This document shows, in pieces, positions 14,601 through 15,284 of a stretch of 15,284 nucleotides of DNA (positions are counted from its first letter, which is position 1; each line of letters begins with the position of its first letter). Below the pieces are notes generated by a model. That model made no database searches and was not told the origin of the DNA. It saw only the letters and a list, made by a program, of their open reading frames with translations. Position numbers and translations under genes: made by a program. The stretch comes from JAJRRH01 sp047638815 (GTDB lineage: Bacteria; Bacteroidota; Bacteroidia; Flavobacteriales_D; JABDKJ01), in the NCBI GenBank assembly GCA_047638815.1, contig JBLIMR010000057.1:1-15284 (forward strand). The letters are read 5' to 3'.

Positions 14601-15284
14601 CCGTTACGGTTATAGTTGCAGGATCAGGAATAGCATCACAAGGTGCAGTTATATTTTCTGGTGGTAATGTTCCCCAAACAGGATCAGTATCATCTTCAAA
14701 TATGTAAGTGCAAGTAAAGCTGCCATCAAAGTTTCCACATTCATCTTCCGCTTGGAAGGTGATAGTTAAAGTGTGTGCACATGGTCCATTATCATTGGTC
14801 TTACCGATAACTCTTATAACTAGATCACCAGGAGCAGTACAGTTATCACTAACACATCCAGAGAGGTTAGGGATAGTAATACCACCAGCAGTCCAAGCGT
14901 CATTAACAGTAATTACATCACCAACATTAAGAGAGATCGCTGCATCTGCAGGACAATCAGCACCACCATTAGTTGTGTATGTGTTCGTGATTTCACAACC
15001 TGGATTCCAAACCGGAGCGATAGTATCAATCACAGTAATCGTTTTGCTTACGCTAGACACATTACCACAACCATCATCGAACGTCCAAGTTCTAGTGATG
15101 ATCAAAGGATCACCATCACAACCAGCACCACCATTGTCAGTATCAACACCTGTAGTAGTTATATCACCTTGACAAGCATCAACAGCTGTTAACGTACCAG
15201 CAGCCATTACATCTTCTACACATTGTGCAGTCATGTTATCTGGAGCAGCAGGAGGAACAGGCGCAGTGTTGTCAGTGAATGTAT
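11680..15284 (-). CDS. Giant cysteine-rich HYR-repeat surface protein, 5' end beyond window
   Basis: The frame is open from the stop codon (11680-11682) to the window edge, 1200 codons visible. The ATG at 15232-15234 is internal: the 16 codons upstream continue the repeat pattern (TDNTAPVPPAAPDN). About nine HYR (hyalin-type, immunoglobulin-like) repeats follow, each with an opening D-x-x-x-P-V, central DNC, RTWTA or THTYWA, and DDCGN. Approximate limits are 15025-15284, 14689-15024, 14455-14688, 14212-14454, 13963-14211, 13711-13962, 12859-13710, 12625-12858 and 12391-12624. The fourth to sixth form a subfamily with LGCNP and GC-x-WSVTH. The seventh is split by an inserted domain. The protein ends in a 230-residue module shared with the propeller protein (11683-12375), with no NIFPNP tail. 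HYR repeats are typical of adhesive extracellular proteins, and the paired cysteines suggest disulfides formed outside the cytoplasm. Adhesion is inferred. The signal peptide cannot be seen here. Confidence 0.88.
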   Translation of the reverse strand, partial: TFTDNTAPVPPAAPDNMTAQCVEDVMAAGTLTAVDACQGDITTTGVDTDNGGAGCDGDPLIITRTWTFDDGCGNVSSVSKTITVIDTIAPVWNPGCEITNTYTTNGGADCPADAAISLNVGDVITVNDAWTAGGITIPNLSGCVSDNCTAPGDLVIRVIGKTNDNGPCAHTLTITFQAEDECGNFDGSFTCTYIFEDDTDPVWGTLPPENITAPCDAIPDPATITVTDNCDADIMPMYSDIMLSGGCAGTIERTWTAADCAGNEIVFTQYVTLTDTVPPVIVCPDGDALGCNPDASEYASGMATATDNCGITLLPTVLEGTPVQVDGCNWSVTHFYAAVDDCGNPASCTQVFTFTVDLEDPTTTCPQGGDLGCNPDADDYAAGSTTWFDNCGVEDSGVNPGTPVADASGCGWSVTHTYWAVDACGNDASCNQTYTWTVDLEDPTADACPLGSDLGCNPEEDEYAPGSTTWSDNCGVDDSGVTAGTPVADATGCGWSVTHTYWATDDCGNLGECTQVFTWIIDLIDPVLTGVPANTSVQCFGDLPAPADVMVTDNCDDDIIIDYSQQILLPEDGPETEEITCDVANAVGINPNVWTLLLNNLPGGLTSNWIAHPDGVVFDQNADGTARMSGKVVAADDPTLVFLLDINLINKRTWAEWSILPAPPSALNRTYKDATGLAAAGGDLWTTWDFYEIDENNSFLIGFDGLGGSLLSLAQAPESYRFGWQVGDAANDINAAYGMSSWLYYEGDLFINGVGYSHITGNGDVNAEINCGPNFNNDCNYDIVRRWTAEDDCGNLVTAEQIIHIQDTTDPVLSDCPADATAECDDLPDVPVITALDNCSGATTVSFFEGAFAGNCSGTYTLVRTWTAIDDCNNVTTCSQEIEVSDNTAPEVLSELPDVVVACGDELPTDVPVFFDACDAGFTVTPSESIIPGDGCEQVITRTWTAEDDCGNTSTSDQVITVITSTTTAFQLDMKVFLQGPTNPITGLMTDNLRSLPSFPLVEPFTIMGFNHTGNGGGEHIDPAVLTTFGENAIVDWILVEVRDVNDATIVLQSKSALIQRDGDIVDVDGISSLTINGVDASTMFISVRHRNHLCARTAQVINIESLVTIDFSAPDFDVLGGTYAMTYVGGIKALVSADASFDGQVNAVDKNSHWRLENSSNVYYDYFMNHADFNLDGVTNAVDKNAQWRPNNNKVEFVD
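11683..12375 (-). other. C-terminal module, copy B, with paired dockerin/EF-hand-like loops
   Basis: The last 231 residues of the HYR protein. They match the end of the 1474-aa propeller protein in order: MKVFLQGPTNPITGLMTDNLR, FPLVEP, NAIVDWILVEVRD, ALIQRDGDIVDVDGISSL, SVRHRNHL. Two loops follow, DASFDGQVNAVD (11833-11868) and DFNLDGVTNAVD (11731-11766), and then the terminus WRPNNNKVEFVD. The first loop has Ser at position 3 instead of Asn, which should still allow metal binding. Confidence 0.8.
12949..13566 (-). other. Unrecognised domain of about 206 residues inserted inside a HYR repeat
   Basis: The seventh HYR repeat opens normally (DPVLTGVPANTSVQCFGDLP, then VTDNCDDDIIIDYSQQ). It is then interrupted before its usual closing half (CNYDIVRRWTAEDDCGN). 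The insert runs from about EEITCDVANAVGINP to EINCGPNFNND. It is rich in Trp, Tyr and Gly (VWTLLLNNLPGG, RTWAEWSILPAPP, LWTTWDFYEID, FGWQVGDAANDIN) and poor in Cys except at its two edges. A beta-sandwich, possibly carbohydrate-binding, is a guess. I do not recognise the family. Confidence 0.6.
13775..14084 (-). repeat. Near-identical repeat units in the HYR gene, 249-base period
   Basis: The 61-base blocks at 13775-13835 and 14024-14084 differ at one base. They encode the end of the loop and the WSVTHTYWA strand of adjacent HYR repeats. The period of 249 bases equals 83 codons. Flanking parts of the same repeats are more divergent. An older, less similar third copy lies just upstream in the gene, up to about 14454. 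This points to recent unequal recombination or gene conversion. Confidence 0.8.

Noticed and set aside
14708..15172. Second 154-codon plus-strand frame
   Set aside because: It is also antisense to HYR repeats, with Ser/Val/Pro-rich composition and no start signal or domain.
15232..15234. ATG taken as the start of the HYR protein
   Set aside because: The frame continues upstream to the window edge with residues that fit the linker of a preceding HYR repeat, and no signal peptide follows this ATG.

Overview
The window looks like the chromosome of a marine or environmental Bacteroidota (Saprospiria or Flavobacteriia type). It is AT-rich and has weak or absent Shine-Dalgarno sites. One gene is preceded by a textbook Bacteroidota -7 box (TATCTTTG). 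There is a Bacteroidota-style YfhO membrane protein, a stand-alone MnmD, and three very large secreted proteins built from modules typical of type IX secretion (T9SS) cargo. Taxonomy is inferred from these features only.

Layout. At 1-2207 (minus) is the N-terminal 735 codons of a multi-pass YfhO-family membrane protein, cut by the window start. At 2362-3030 (minus) is mnmD, the wobble-uridine methyltransferase, with a terminator hairpin that contains its own stop codon. Diverging from it, 3149-6436 (plus) encodes a secreted sortilin-type beta-propeller protein with a PKD domain, a jelly-roll-like domain and a standard T9SS type A tail. A bidirectional terminator follows. The next roughly 470 bases have no convincing gene but hold a short tandem repeat and possible relics.

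At 6975-11399 (minus) is a second propeller protein (1474 aa) with PKD and LamG-like domains. Its C-terminus is different: a module of about 230 residues ending in two dockerin/EF-hand-like loops. Next is a 280-base intergenic stretch with a strong terminator, a possible promoter and a small palindrome. At 11680-15284 (minus) is the C-terminal 1200 codons of a cysteine-rich HYR-repeat protein, cut by the window end. It ends in the same C-terminal module as the 1474-aa protein.

How they fit together. YfhO and MnmD are ordinary housekeeping or envelope genes. The remaining 12 kb is a cluster of giant surface or secreted proteins, probably involved in adhesion or polymer binding (inference). The most interesting points are the shared non-standard C-terminal module on two architecturally unrelated proteins, an unrecognised domain of about 200 residues inserted inside a HYR repeat, and recent duplication among HYR repeats. 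I see no defence system, mobile element, CRISPR array, tRNA or rRNA.
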